From Flammeovirgaceae bacterium UBA2786 (GTDB lineage: Bacteria; Bacteroidota; Bacteroidia; Cytophagales; Cyclobacteriaceae): a DNA stretch of 64,000 nt. Positions 35,321-43,883 of the stretch are shown piece by piece. A program made the position numbers and the translations under genes. Location of the stretch: NCBI GenBank assembly GCA_002352225.1, contig DEIA01000032.1, positions 1,401-65,400 on the forward strand, read 5' to 3'. How positions within the stretch are numbered: position 1 is the stretch's first letter; each line of letters begins with the position of its first letter. The notes beneath the pieces were generated by a model. The model saw only the letters and a program-made list of their open reading frames with translations, was not told where the DNA came from and did no database searches.

Positions 35321-36634
35321 CTACATTGCGATTAGTTGAACCAGATTTGCAAGATTTTTTTTATCATTCCAATCGTTATGAATTGCCATTGCTGCGCCAA
35401 TAGCCGTAGCCTGCGCTACAGAAGCGGCAAATACTTTTAGGTTCGGAAAGGCCCGTGCCAGCAAGTTCATATAAAGTGGGTTGTGACTGAATCCACCATC
35501 TACAAAAATACACTTTGTGTCGCTATTTAGAACAAACTTAGTTGAAGTCACCTGACGGTTTACGAGATCAATCATAAAATGGGTGTAGGCTTCATCAAAG
35601 GATGTATAGTTAGTAAAGTGTCCTTGTTGATAAGCTATCGAGTTTAGTTTTTTGATCAGATCGACATTGTACTTTACTTTTTTGAAAGAATCTTGTGTAA
35701 CCTTGAAATGCGCTGCCATTTTAAGAGTCTCGTCTTCGTGCCATTGTCCAGCAAATAACCGTGAGGCTTTTACCGGATTGCCCTGATAACTAAGGTAGCA
35801 CAAGGAATCCTGTTCAAGTTCGTTAGCAGTTAGTGGAGTTGAGTTAAACGGATTTAAACTTATACACCATGTGCCGGTAGATAGCAATACAAAAGATTCG
35901 GTAAAGCCAGCCAGGTAGGGGATAAGCGCAGCAGAACTATCGTGCAAGCCAATGCCAACAGATATTGTTTGTTTGCCGAAAGTTTTGGTAACGGTTTTGT
36001 AAGCTGGAAAGACAGGTGCAAGTTTATCTGCAACTTCTTCTTTACTCACCCATTGATGGTACTGGTTACGGGTAAAGTCCCACAGGTTTGTATGGCACCC
36101 GATACTTGTAATGCCTGATACCGGATTTTGAGTAAACAGATAACTAATGTATTCCGGTAAATGGAGCGAGTATCTGATGGACTTGAAGATGTCTGGTTTC
36201 TGATGTTTAAGCCAATAGAGTTGCATGCCCGAATTCAGGTTTCCCAGAACAGGCGAGGCTGTAGTTTTGGCAAATTCAGATTCCCCTCCGTATTGATCGT
36301 AAAATTTTTGTTTAAGTGCTTCCGGGTAGGGTTTCAGATAATTGTATAGTGGTGTTACAGGTTTTCCACTTTCGTCTATATGAACAAAGCTGGCTCCATA
36401 GGCCGAGACATTAAGCGCTTTGATCGTAAAATCCGGTTTTGATACAACCTCATTAAAAGATTGTTTAACCCACCCGGTAAGCAGGTGTATGTCTTCGCAC
36501 GGAAATCCATCTTCGTCTTTTGTTTCTGAAAGTTGAATGGATTTTTCAAACCGGATATGATAGTCTTCATCGAAGAGGAAAAGTTTCTTGTTTGTTTTTC
36601 CAATATCGAAGATGGCAATGACCGGGATGCTCAT
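35321..36634 (-). CDS. FGGY-family carbohydrate kinase, likely L-rhamnulokinase
   Basis: This 437-residue sugar kinase shows the N-terminal phosphate loop AIFDIGKTNKKLF, the SAYGASFVHID segment, GLHDSSAAL and the adenine-binding VDGGFSHNPL...AIGAAMA of the FGGY/actin fold. It is shorter and diverged from E. coli RhaB, and belongs to the group found in Bacteroidota rhamnose loci. It starts 2 bases after the isomerase stop, so it is translationally coupled. Its likely role is phosphorylation of L-rhamnulose; this rests on context. Confidence 0.82.
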   Translation of the reverse strand: MSIPVIAIFDIGKTNKKLFLFDEDYHIRFEKSIQLSETKDEDGFPCEDIHLLTGWVKQSFNEVVSKPDFTIKALNVSAYGASFVHIDESGKPVTPLYNYLKPYPEALKQKFYDQYGGESEFAKTTASPVLGNLNSGMQLYWLKHQKPDIFKSIRYSLHLPEYISYLFTQNPVSGITSIGCHTNLWDFTRNQYHQWVSKEEVADKLAPVFPAYKTVTKTFGKQTISVGIGLHDSSAALIPYLAGFTESFVLLSTGTWCISLNPFNSTPLTANELEQDSLCYLSYQGNPVKASRLFAGQWHEDETLKMAAHFKVTQDSFKKVKYNVDLIKKLNSIAYQQGHFTNYTSFDEAYTHFMIDLVNRQVTSTKFVLNSDTKCIFVDGGFSHNPLYMNLLARAFPNLKVFAASVAQATAIGAAMAIHNDWNDKKNLANLVQLIAM

Positions 36635-36636
36635 GT

Positions 36637-37911
36637 TTATAATCCTGTTGCCACTGCCTTTGAACCTCGTTCTGAAACCAGTTGTTTGCGAACATTCAAT
36701 TCTCTAAAAAGCTGAATGGGTTGCAGGGCTGCACCGGATTTTAATCTTGCTTCTGCCAGCAGAGGCCTTACATCGGTACGATAGGCTTGTTGCAGAATTT
36801 CCTGTGCCCTTGCCACATCATTGTTTTCCTGCGCACGGTTTAGTTCTCTTCGATCAATAAGCAGGGCCTGCGCATAGGCAATTTTTATAGCTTCTACCGA
36901 TTGAAGCAGATCTTCCAATGGATCTTTCACATTGTGCGAGGCATCAATCATCCAGCCAAGGTCTGTAGAATGATTCATATTACGTGCATCCATGCCTTCT
37001 ACCAGTTCATTGAAGATTAAGAAAAGCTGGTATGGGTTAATGCTTCCTACGGTTAAATCATCGTCACCGTATTTTGAATCATTAAAATGAAAGCCACCTA
37101 ATTTTCCTTCCATCAGTAAAAGCGAAACAATCTGTTCGATATTGGCATTAGGCAGGTGATGACCTAAATCAACCAACGTATAAGCTTTGGGGCCTAATTT
37201 AGAAGCAAACAAATACGATTGCCCCCAGTCGCCAACCGTCATGGAGTAGAAGTTGGGTTCGAAGGCTTTGTATTCTACAAACATTTTCCAGTTGGAAGGC
37301 AGGGCTGCATAAATTTCTTCCAGACTTTCTAACGTGCGTTGAAACGCCTTACGGAAATTAAGCTGCCCCGGAAAGCACGATCCATCCGACAACCAAACGG
37401 TAATGGAGTTTGATCCCAGTGCTTTTCCGTATTTAATTACTTCAATATTATGATCAATAGCTTGTTGCCTTACTTTGGCATTTACATGTTGAAGCGAGCC
37501 AAATTTGTAACTGAGTTTTTGCCGGGGCTGATCCTGAAACGTATTGGAGTTAACCGCATCGAATTTCAAACCGTGTTCAGCGGCCAGAGCTTTTATTTTC
37601 CGGTTGCTTGTGGGGATATCCCACGGGATGTGTAGGGAAACAGCCCCGCTGGATTTATTAAGAGTATGTAATAGTCCGATGTCTTCAATTTTTTGTTCGA
37701 GTGAACCAGGTTCGCCCGGCCCCGAAAATCTTCCAAAGCGTGTGCCCCCGGTTCCCAAAGCCCAGCTGGGTATGGCTATTTGAAAATCAATCAGCTTACG
37801 GATTATTTTCTGTGCGTTGGGTATTTCGTTTGAAAGCTGCTTCAATTTTCGTTGGTGGCGTGAAAGCAATTTTCCATTATGCTTTTCAATCTCTTGCTTT
37901 TGAATTCTCAT
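36637..37911 (-). CDS. rhaI: L-rhamnose isomerase, RhaI (Pseudomonas stutzeri) type
   Basis: This 424-residue TIM-barrel sugar isomerase interconverts L-rhamnose and L-rhamnulose using divalent metal. The family is recognised from IAIPSWALGTGGTRFGRF at the N-terminus, the metal-ligand strands (KMFVEYKAFEPNFY, TLVDLGHHLPNANIEQ, GGFHFNDSKYGDDDL) and the size, which is close to that of the P. stutzeri enzyme. It is not the enterobacterial RhaA. It lies between the mutarotase and the kinase in the operon. Confidence 0.9.
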   Translation of the reverse strand: MRIQKQEIEKHNGKLLSRHQRKLKQLSNEIPNAQKIIRKLIDFQIAIPSWALGTGGTRFGRFSGPGEPGSLEQKIEDIGLLHTLNKSSGAVSLHIPWDIPTSNRKIKALAAEHGLKFDAVNSNTFQDQPRQKLSYKFGSLQHVNAKVRQQAIDHNIEVIKYGKALGSNSITVWLSDGSCFPGQLNFRKAFQRTLESLEEIYAALPSNWKMFVEYKAFEPNFYSMTVGDWGQSYLFASKLGPKAYTLVDLGHHLPNANIEQIVSLLLMEGKLGGFHFNDSKYGDDDLTVGSINPYQLFLIFNELVEGMDARNMNHSTDLGWMIDASHNVKDPLEDLLQSVEAIKIAYAQALLIDRRELNRAQENNDVARAQEILQQAYRTDVRPLLAEARLKSGAALQPIQLFRELNVRKQLVSERGSKAVATGL

Positions 37912-37951
37912 AGTAGCCTCTTTTGTTTAAACACCGAAGGTTGAAATTACT

Positions 37952-38263
37952 TTATTCAAGATAGAAAACTTCTTTTAATGGAACACTCACCGGTGAATTA
38001 TCGGGATTGCTTTCCATAATATCTTTCATGTATACCCACCATTTTTTCATTACAGGATGGTGGGGTAGTGCATCGAGAGCAGTTTGATCTGGTACCGTAA
38101 GTACTCCAAATAGAAAATTAGTTTCTTCATCGATAAAAATGGAATAGTCGCGAATGCCGGTTTCCTTTAACAACACTTTTAACTCCGGCCAAATGGCATC
38201 GTGCCTGTGTTTATATTCCGCCTGTTGGCCCGGGTGTAGTTTCATTTTAAAACCGATCTTCAT
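37952..38263 (-). CDS. rhaM: L-rhamnose mutarotase
   Basis: This 103-residue protein interconverts the anomers of L-rhamnose and so supplies the form used by the isomerase. The KMKLHPGQQAEYKHRHDAIWPEL start with catalytic-type His22, the LTVPDQTALDALPHHPVMKKWWVYMKDIM middle and VPLKEVFYLE end match the RhaM/RhaU family. It is only 10 bases downstream of the aldolase fusion gene. Confidence 0.95.
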   Translation of the reverse strand: MKIGFKMKLHPGQQAEYKHRHDAIWPELKVLLKETGIRDYSIFIDEETNFLFGVLTVPDQTALDALPHHPVMKKWWVYMKDIMESNPDNSPVSVPLKEVFYLE

Positions 38264-38273
38264 CTGCGGTAAT

Positions 38274-40385
38274 TTACCTCACAAATGCCATAGCCACACC
38301 ACCATCTACATTCAACACATTGCCGGTCGATTTATTAAGCAATCCACCTGCAAAAGCAAAGCAGGCATTGGCAATGTCTTCCGGTAAAATGATTTCATTC
38401 AGCAAAGTGCGTTTAGCATAATAAGCCGGAAGTTCTTCAACCTTTACACCGTAGGCTTTTGCGCGACCTTCGGCCCATGCACCTTCCCAAATTTTACTGT
38501 CGCTTATTACGGCATCCGGGTTTACCACATTTACCCTGATTTTATCTGGCCCCAGTTCAGCCGCATTGAGTCTGCTCAAATGTAACTGCGCTGCTTTAGC
38601 CGAACCATAAGCCGCGTTGTTAGGTCCGCTTACCAGAGCATTCTTGCTTACAATATTTATAACATCTCCGCCAACACCTTGCTTTCGCATTATGTTAACA
38701 CCCTGTTGCGTAACCAGAAACTGACCTTTCACCAGGATGTCGTAAAGTAAATCCCAGTCTTTTTCTGTATGATCCTCAAGCGGTTTAGAGATAGAGATGC
38801 CTGCACAGTTTACCACAATATCCACACCGCCAAACGCTAATGCGGATTTGCTAAAGGCATCTTTTATCTGATTGCTGTTCAGTACATCAAGTACCACAGA
38901 ACTGTACGCATCCTTACCAAATTTGCTTTTAAATTCCTCATCGGCTTTTGAAAGCCTGTCTGCATCATTATCATTAATAATTACACAAGCACCTTCTTCA
39001 ACAAATTTCTTAGCGATTCCCTTACCAATGCCACCGGCACTACCGGTTATCAAAGCCACTTTACCTGTTAATGGTTTCGGCTTGGGCATGCGTTGTAGTT
39101 TAGCTTCTTCCAGCAACCAGTATTCAATATTGAAAGCTTCCTGACGTGGGAGCGAAGTGTATTCTGAAATAGCTTCGGCTCCTTTCATTACGTTTATCGC
39201 ATTGATGTAAAATTCTGCCGCCACCCGGGCAGTCTGTTTATCTTTCGCGAAGGTGAACATGCCCACCCCGGGATATAAAATTACCACCGGATTTGCATCG
39301 CGTAAAGCGGGACTGTTGGGATGTTTACAAGCAGTGTAGTAGTCTGCATACATTTTACGATAGGCTTCAAAAGCCGGCAATAATTTTTCTTTTACTGCTT
39401 TGCTATTGGTGAGGTCAGCCTGAGGTGCAAGCTCTACTACCAACGGACTTATTTTAGTTCGTAAGAAATGATCGGGACAACTGGTGCCCATGGGCGCAAG
39501 TTTTGAAAGATCATTTGAGTTGGCAAATTCCAATACGCGTTCATCGTCTGTAAAATGGCCAATCATTCGCGTGTTGCTGGAGCAAAGTCCGCGCAATACT
39601 GGTGCTAGTTCTGCGGCCTGCGCGAGGCGTTCAGCCTTTGGCAGGGATTGTATTTTTTCACCTCCAAACACGGGCCTCTTCTTATTGTAGTTTTGTTCCA
39701 GGTATCCGGCACAGGTTTCAATTACTTCCAGCGTGTTAACATAACTTTCATAAGCCGTGTTGCCCCAGGTAAATAGGCCATGCGAGCCAAGCATGATTCC
39801 TTTTATGCCCGGATTTTCATCGAGGCATTTTTTAAGTTTTAATCCCAGATCGAAACCCGGACGTTGCCATTCTACCCAACCGATTTTTCCACCAAAAAGC
39901 TCTTGGGTTATTTTCTTACCCTCTTTTGCTGCGGCAATAGCAATGGCTGCATCGGGGTGAAGGTGATCAATATGCGGGAACGGAAGAAAGCCATGCAAAG
40001 GGGTATCGATTGAAGGCGCCTTGGAAGCCAGATCGTAAATGCAATGATTGAAAAGGTCAACCATTTCGTCTTCAAATTCTATTCCCCGATAAACGTTTGT
40101 GAGGCTTCTTAATCTATCCACATACAATGCCGCAAGGCCACTTCGCTTTAATGTACCGATGTCGCCACCAGAACCTTTCACCCACATGATTTCAGTTTCT
40201 TTACCCGTTACCGGATCTTTTGCCAATGCTTTGCATGATGTATTTCCACCACCATAATTGGTAAGGCGTAAATCGGCACCCAGTAAATTGGAGCGATAGA
40301 TCAACAACGCTACTTCGTCACCAGCCATTGTGGCCGCTTTGGCTTCATCCCACAAGTAGCTTACGTGTTTAAATGTTTTTGTCAT
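38274..40385 (-). CDS. Bifunctional rhamnulose-1-phosphate aldolase / lactaldehyde dehydrogenase (RhaEW type)
   Basis: This 703-residue fusion has an N-terminal class II aldolase domain with a zinc-binding HIDHLH cluster (H138, H141, H143) and H202 in GSHGLFTWG. A C-terminal short-chain dehydrogenase follows, with the nucleotide motif TGSAGGIG at 447-454 and catalytic Y593-K597. The aldolase would split L-rhamnulose-1-phosphate into DHAP and L-lactaldehyde. In the RhaEW enzymes reported for Bacillus-like and Bacteroidota loci, the SDR half oxidises L-lactaldehyde to L-lactate. The lactate dehydrogenase in the same operon supports that direction. It lies 10 bases upstream of rhaM and 83 bases after rhaT. 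Confidence 0.9.
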   Translation of the reverse strand: MTKTFKHVSYLWDEAKAATMAGDEVALLIYRSNLLGADLRLTNYGGGNTSCKALAKDPVTGKETEIMWVKGSGGDIGTLKRSGLAALYVDRLRSLTNVYRGIEFEDEMVDLFNHCIYDLASKAPSIDTPLHGFLPFPHIDHLHPDAAIAIAAAKEGKKITQELFGGKIGWVEWQRPGFDLGLKLKKCLDENPGIKGIMLGSHGLFTWGNTAYESYVNTLEVIETCAGYLEQNYNKKRPVFGGEKIQSLPKAERLAQAAELAPVLRGLCSSNTRMIGHFTDDERVLEFANSNDLSKLAPMGTSCPDHFLRTKISPLVVELAPQADLTNSKAVKEKLLPAFEAYRKMYADYYTACKHPNSPALRDANPVVILYPGVGMFTFAKDKQTARVAAEFYINAINVMKGAEAISEYTSLPRQEAFNIEYWLLEEAKLQRMPKPKPLTGKVALITGSAGGIGKGIAKKFVEEGACVIINDNDADRLSKADEEFKSKFGKDAYSSVVLDVLNSNQIKDAFSKSALAFGGVDIVVNCAGISISKPLEDHTEKDWDLLYDILVKGQFLVTQQGVNIMRKQGVGGDVINIVSKNALVSGPNNAAYGSAKAAQLHLSRLNAAELGPDKIRVNVVNPDAVISDSKIWEGAWAEGRAKAYGVKVEELPAYYAKRTLLNEIILPEDIANACFAFAGGLLNKSTGNVLNVDGGVAMAFVR

Positions 40386-40400
40386 ATTTTATTAGTCTTA

Positions 40401-40470
40401 AGTCCCTAGTCAATAGTCGTTAGTATTAAGTGGCCATTTTATAAAGCCTATATACTTTTTACTAAGGACT
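40401..40470. repeat. Inverted repeat between the aldolase and rhaT genes
   Basis: AGTCCCTAGT (40401-40410) and ACTAAGGACT (40461-40470) are reverse complements at 9 of 10 positions, 50 bases apart. Flanking TTATTAGTC and GACTATTTTATT extend the match loosely. The right arm covers two bases of the rhaT stop codon. Repeats of this AGTCC/TAGT wording are familiar from intergenic DNA of related genomes. Confidence 0.6.
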
Positions 40471-41524
40471 ATTTTATTGCATTTCCATACCCTACCACCA
40501 GCACGGATAGAATGATGGTACCAATACCCGCGATGATGGTGATTTTTGTTTTTTTACTTACGCCTTTCCATTCTTTTAGAAGTATGCCCCACACGTTGGC
40601 AATAAGAATGATAAATGCCATGTGCAGAATCCATGAGCTGGCTCCGTTGCCTAATTTACTTTCGCCCATGCCGTAGAAAAAGAATTGCAGAAACCAGGTG
40701 GTACCGGCCAATGCAGAGAAAAGATAGTTTCTAAGCAACGGTGTTTTGATGTCAGTATAATTGGTAAACGTACCATTGCGGGCATTTAAGATCATGCACC
40801 AGATTAGGTTGGTGGTAAGTCCGCCCCACAACAATACCACATAGGTAACATTATTCTGATATAATGGATTTAGTCCCAATGCAACAGCCGATTCTGCCAT
40901 TGGTTTTCCGGCTTCAATTCCAAAGTTGAAACATGAACTTAAAATACCGGAGGTGATGGCCACCACCAATCCTTTTGTAAGATTAAATTCAGCAACACTT
41001 TTCTTTTTGTCATCTTCATTCAGGTCGTTCTCTTTCAGCATCCCGGCCCGGCCGCAGATGTAAATTCCAACCAGGCATATTACCACACCCAGCAGTACCA
41101 CCTGGCCCCATGTGGTAGTAAACATTTCGGTAATACTGGTTTTACCAGGGGTGGGCACAATGGCATAATAGATGGAAGGCACAATGGCACCAAAGGCTGA
41201 GCAGAAGCCCAGCACCACTGAGTTACCCAGCGACATACCTAAATAGCGAACGCCTAACCCATAAGTTAAGCCGCCAATACCCCACAAAACACCAAACAAC
41301 ATGGTGTAGGAAATAGTGGAAGAATCGGCCGTTCTGATAATTTCAGAAAAGCCGGGGAGTGTAAGCCACGCAGCTAGCGGAGGAACGATCAGCCACGAAA
41401 AGAGCCCGCCAATAATCCAATAGCTTTCCCATGCCCAGGTTTTTACTTTCCGGAACGGGATGTAAAAGCTTCCGGAAGCAAAGCCACCAATAAAGTGGAA
41501 GATAACTCCTAAAACTATTTGCAT
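40469..41524 (-). CDS. rhaT: L-rhamnose/H+ symporter
   Basis: This 351-residue membrane protein has about ten hydrophobic segments. The motifs GGFASGSFYIPFRKVKTWAWESYW at the N-terminus, GGLTYGLGVRYLGMSLGNSVVLG in the middle and WFLQFFFYGMGESKLG near the end match the RhaT (DMT-like) rhamnose-proton symporter. It is the first gene of the rhamnose operon, divergent from the GntR regulator across a 167-base gap. Location is the inner membrane. Expression is likely controlled by that regulator. Confidence 0.93.
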   Translation of the reverse strand: MQIVLGVIFHFIGGFASGSFYIPFRKVKTWAWESYWIIGGLFSWLIVPPLAAWLTLPGFSEIIRTADSSTISYTMLFGVLWGIGGLTYGLGVRYLGMSLGNSVVLGFCSAFGAIVPSIYYAIVPTPGKTSITEMFTTTWGQVVLLGVVICLVGIYICGRAGMLKENDLNEDDKKKSVAEFNLTKGLVVAITSGILSSCFNFGIEAGKPMAESAVALGLNPLYQNNVTYVVLLWGGLTTNLIWCMILNARNGTFTNYTDIKTPLLRNYLFSALAGTTWFLQFFFYGMGESKLGNGASSWILHMAFIILIANVWGILLKEWKGVSKKTKITIIAGIGTIILSVLVVGYGNAIK

Positions 41525-41677
41525 GATATTTTTCGGGTTTGATGGATTTGGCTGTTAAAATTGATATTCAATCACAAAATAACTATCCCGAACTGTCCTG
41601 AAAGCAAAAATTTAGTGAACAAATTAGATTTCTTTCTTTAATAAGCTGATAGCTATACGGTTGGGTAATTTTTTTGA

Positions 41678-41685
41678 TACGTTTG
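41678..41685 (+). promoter_or_regulatory. Putative -7 promoter element of the rhamnose regulator
   Basis: TACGTTTG matches TAnnTTTG and lies 6 bases before the ATG at 41692, implying a leaderless or nearly leaderless transcript. A TTGGG lies about 14 bases upstream. Confidence 0.42.
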
Positions 41686-41691
41686 CTATAC

Positions 41692-42726
41692 ATGGCTCAG
41701 AAACCAGACATATCCCATCTCATTATACTTGATGATCATTCGGCTACACCAAAGTATCAGCAGTTGGCTAACGCTGTTATCAATGCGATAAAGGCCGGAA
41801 AGTTGTTGAAGAATGATGTATTGCCTTCCATAAATGAGCTGAGTTTTGAATTTGAGATTTCGCGCGATACGGCAGAAAAAGGATATAAATATTTAAAGAG
41901 CATTGGGGTATTAGGTTCGGTGCCCGGGAAGGGATTTTATATTCGTGATACTGAGGTTAGCCAGCAGCTTAAAATCTTTTTGTTGTTTAATAAATTAAGC
42001 GTGCACAAAAAGATAATATACGATGCACTGATTTCTTCGCTGAAGGAAATAGCTGCGGTTGATTTCTATGTATATAACAATGATTTTGCCTTCTTTAAAA
42101 AACTGTTGCAAAACCGGAAAGACGCCTATACCCATTATGTGATTATTCCGCATTTCAATGAAGGTGGCGACAATGCCCACGAGGTAATTAACACCATTGA
42201 TAAGGATAAACTGATTTTGCTTGATAAACTGGTGCCTGGTGTAACGGGCGAGTATGGGGCTGTGTATGAAAACTTTGAAAAGGATATTTATCAGGCACTG
42301 GAACAAGCCTTACCACAACTAAGCAAGTATCATTCGCTTAAAATCATTTTTCCAGAATACACTTACTTTCCAATAGAAATTGTGAAAGGATTTCATCGGT
42401 TTTGCAACGAGTATGCGTTTTCCTACAAAGTGATACCCGATATTCAAAGCGAAGAGATAAATGAAGGCGAAGTATTTATCACCTTAATGGAAGATGATCT
42501 GGTGATTTTGATTGAACGGATATTGAAAACCTCGCTTGTTATAGGAAATAATGTAGGAGTCATTTCCTATAACGAAACCCCACTTAAGCGGATTATTCTT
42601 AATGGCATAACCACGATGTCAACCGATTTCAGGTTGATGGGGGAAATGGCCGCACAGTTGATTATTGAACGCACCACACGACACGTTGAAGTGCCCTTTT
42701 CGCTTATCCTAAGATCGAGTTTGTAA
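41692..42726 (+). CDS. GntR/LacI-type transcriptional regulator of the rhamnose operon
   Basis: This 344-residue regulator has an N-terminal GntR winged helix-turn-helix (PKYQQLANAVINAIKAGKLLKNDVLPSINELSFEFEISRDTAEKGYKYL). A C-terminal domain (about 90-340) follows with a periplasmic-binding-protein/LacI-like pattern (YVIIPHFN, VIDKDKLILLDK..., VGVISYNETPLKRI near the end). Such proteins bind sugars and repress or activate nearby sugar operons. Its position opposite rhaT makes rhamnose or an intermediate the likely effector. No clear palindromic operator was recognised in the intergenic gap. The ATG at 41692 is preferred over a TTG at 41674. Confidence 0.88.
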   Translation: MAQKPDISHLIILDDHSATPKYQQLANAVINAIKAGKLLKNDVLPSINELSFEFEISRDTAEKGYKYLKSIGVLGSVPGKGFYIRDTEVSQQLKIFLLFNKLSVHKKIIYDALISSLKEIAAVDFYVYNNDFAFFKKLLQNRKDAYTHYVIIPHFNEGGDNAHEVINTIDKDKLILLDKLVPGVTGEYGAVYENFEKDIYQALEQALPQLSKYHSLKIIFPEYTYFPIEIVKGFHRFCNEYAFSYKVIPDIQSEEINEGEVFITLMEDDLVILIERILKTSLVIGNNVGVISYNETPLKRIILNGITTMSTDFRLMGEMAAQLIIERTTRHVEVPFSLILRSSL

Positions 42727-42776
42727 TTGTTCTGATGTAGAAAAATTAACAGTTGAAGTTAAGGTCATGATTAATA

Positions 42777-42804
42777 AAAATGCCCCGGCTTGTCGGGGCA
42801 TTTT
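42777..42804. terminator. Bidirectional rho-independent terminator
   Basis: AAAATGCCCCG (42777-42787) and CGGGGCATTTT (42794-42804) form a perfect 11-bp stem with a 6-base loop. It ends the GntR gene on the + strand and the TIM-barrel operon on the - strand. Confidence 0.93.
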
Positions 42805-42824
42805 AAGTTAATCTGAAGTAAATC

Positions 42825-43862
42825 TTACCCTAATGCACGCTTGCAAAACTCCAGGCACTTCTTCACTTCCTCAATAGGAGTTGATCCTTCCGGTGTTTTG
42901 TATTCAAACTCTATAGTAGCAGGGAAGGTGTATTTATTATCACGCATCAATTTCAATACATCAGCCAGTGGTGTATCGCCAGTGCCCCAGGGCAGATTGT
43001 CTCCACCATTGGCTTTGCTCTTGCGATCTTTCATGTGCATGCTTACAATATGTTTATTCTTTTCCTTTACAAAGTCAAGTGCGTTTGAATTACCTGCAGC
43101 AATGTAATGACCGAAGTCCAGGTTAAGCGCGTTGGCCGGGGATTGACTTAATGCAGTATCCCAAAAGGTAGGAGTTTGTTGTTCGTGACCATGATACCCA
43201 ACCTTCAATCCATATTTTTCAGCAGCCTTTCCAAGTTTTAAGGTGTGAGCATCGTTGCCGGGGTGTTCTAACGTAACGTGTGAAGCTCCTAATGCCTTGG
43301 CCGCCCGTAATCCATAATCAATGTCAGCATCGCTGTTTTGCATACCAAAGGCATCGGGCTTAAACGCATAGATATCAACACCGGCCTTTTTGTACATTTT
43401 TCCAAACTCTTCGAATTTCGAAATCGGAGCAGATAGCCTCCACTTTGCAATTTCTTCGCGGTAGATTTTATTTTTAGCTTCTACATCGGCCATTATTTTT
43501 TTTTCTTCATCCGTTAGCTCTTGCTGCTTTTGTCTTTTTTGCCAGATGGGTATAAGTATACCAAGGTTTATGGGGTTTTTTGGAGCACCTGCAAATGATT
43601 CAGCTGGTCCGCCCATTAGTTCAATGTTGGTAATGCCGCACTGCCGAATGTAATCTAAAGTTGCTTCTGCGCTTTGATCGGGTAAATCGCGGAATGAATA
43701 CGTGATCAATCCGATCTTTACCCCCTTAATGGTTGAGCCTGCTTTGCCAATGTTGTTGATAAAGTTAGGCAATCCAAAAGTTTCATGGCTTGCCAGCATC
43801 GAGCCCGCTACAAGAGCCGAAGCGGTTCCGATAAATTGACGTCTGGTGGTTTTATTTTTCAT
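42825..43862 (-). CDS. Tat-exported sugar isomerase/epimerase-like TIM barrel
   Basis: This 345-residue protein has a twin-arginine signal (TTRRQFIGTASALVAGSML, R7-R8). It is followed by an AP-endonuclease-2/xylose-isomerase TIM barrel with the family strands GLITYSFRD, VTLEHPGND, VGYHGHEQQ, LNLDFGHYIA, IVSMHMKDRK and TIEFEYKT. An additional Lys/Glu-rich helix (about 105-150) interrupts the barrel start. Periplasmic members are common in Bacteroidota near DUF1080 proteins and Gfo/Idh oxidoreductases, where keto-sugar isomerisation or cleavage has been reported. It is the last gene of an operon with the propeller dehydrogenase and GH3 enzyme (21- and 27-base gaps). Confidence 0.85.
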   Translation of the reverse strand: MKNKTTRRQFIGTASALVAGSMLASHETFGLPNFINNIGKAGSTIKGVKIGLITYSFRDLPDQSAEATLDYIRQCGITNIELMGGPAESFAGAPKNPINLGILIPIWQKRQKQQELTDEEKKIMADVEAKNKIYREEIAKWRLSAPISKFEEFGKMYKKAGVDIYAFKPDAFGMQNSDADIDYGLRAAKALGASHVTLEHPGNDAHTLKLGKAAEKYGLKVGYHGHEQQTPTFWDTALSQSPANALNLDFGHYIAAGNSNALDFVKEKNKHIVSMHMKDRKSKANGGDNLPWGTGDTPLADVLKLMRDNKYTFPATIEFEYKTPEGSTPIEEVKKCLEFCKRALG

Positions 43863-43883
43863 GCGTTTAAAATTTAAAGGACG

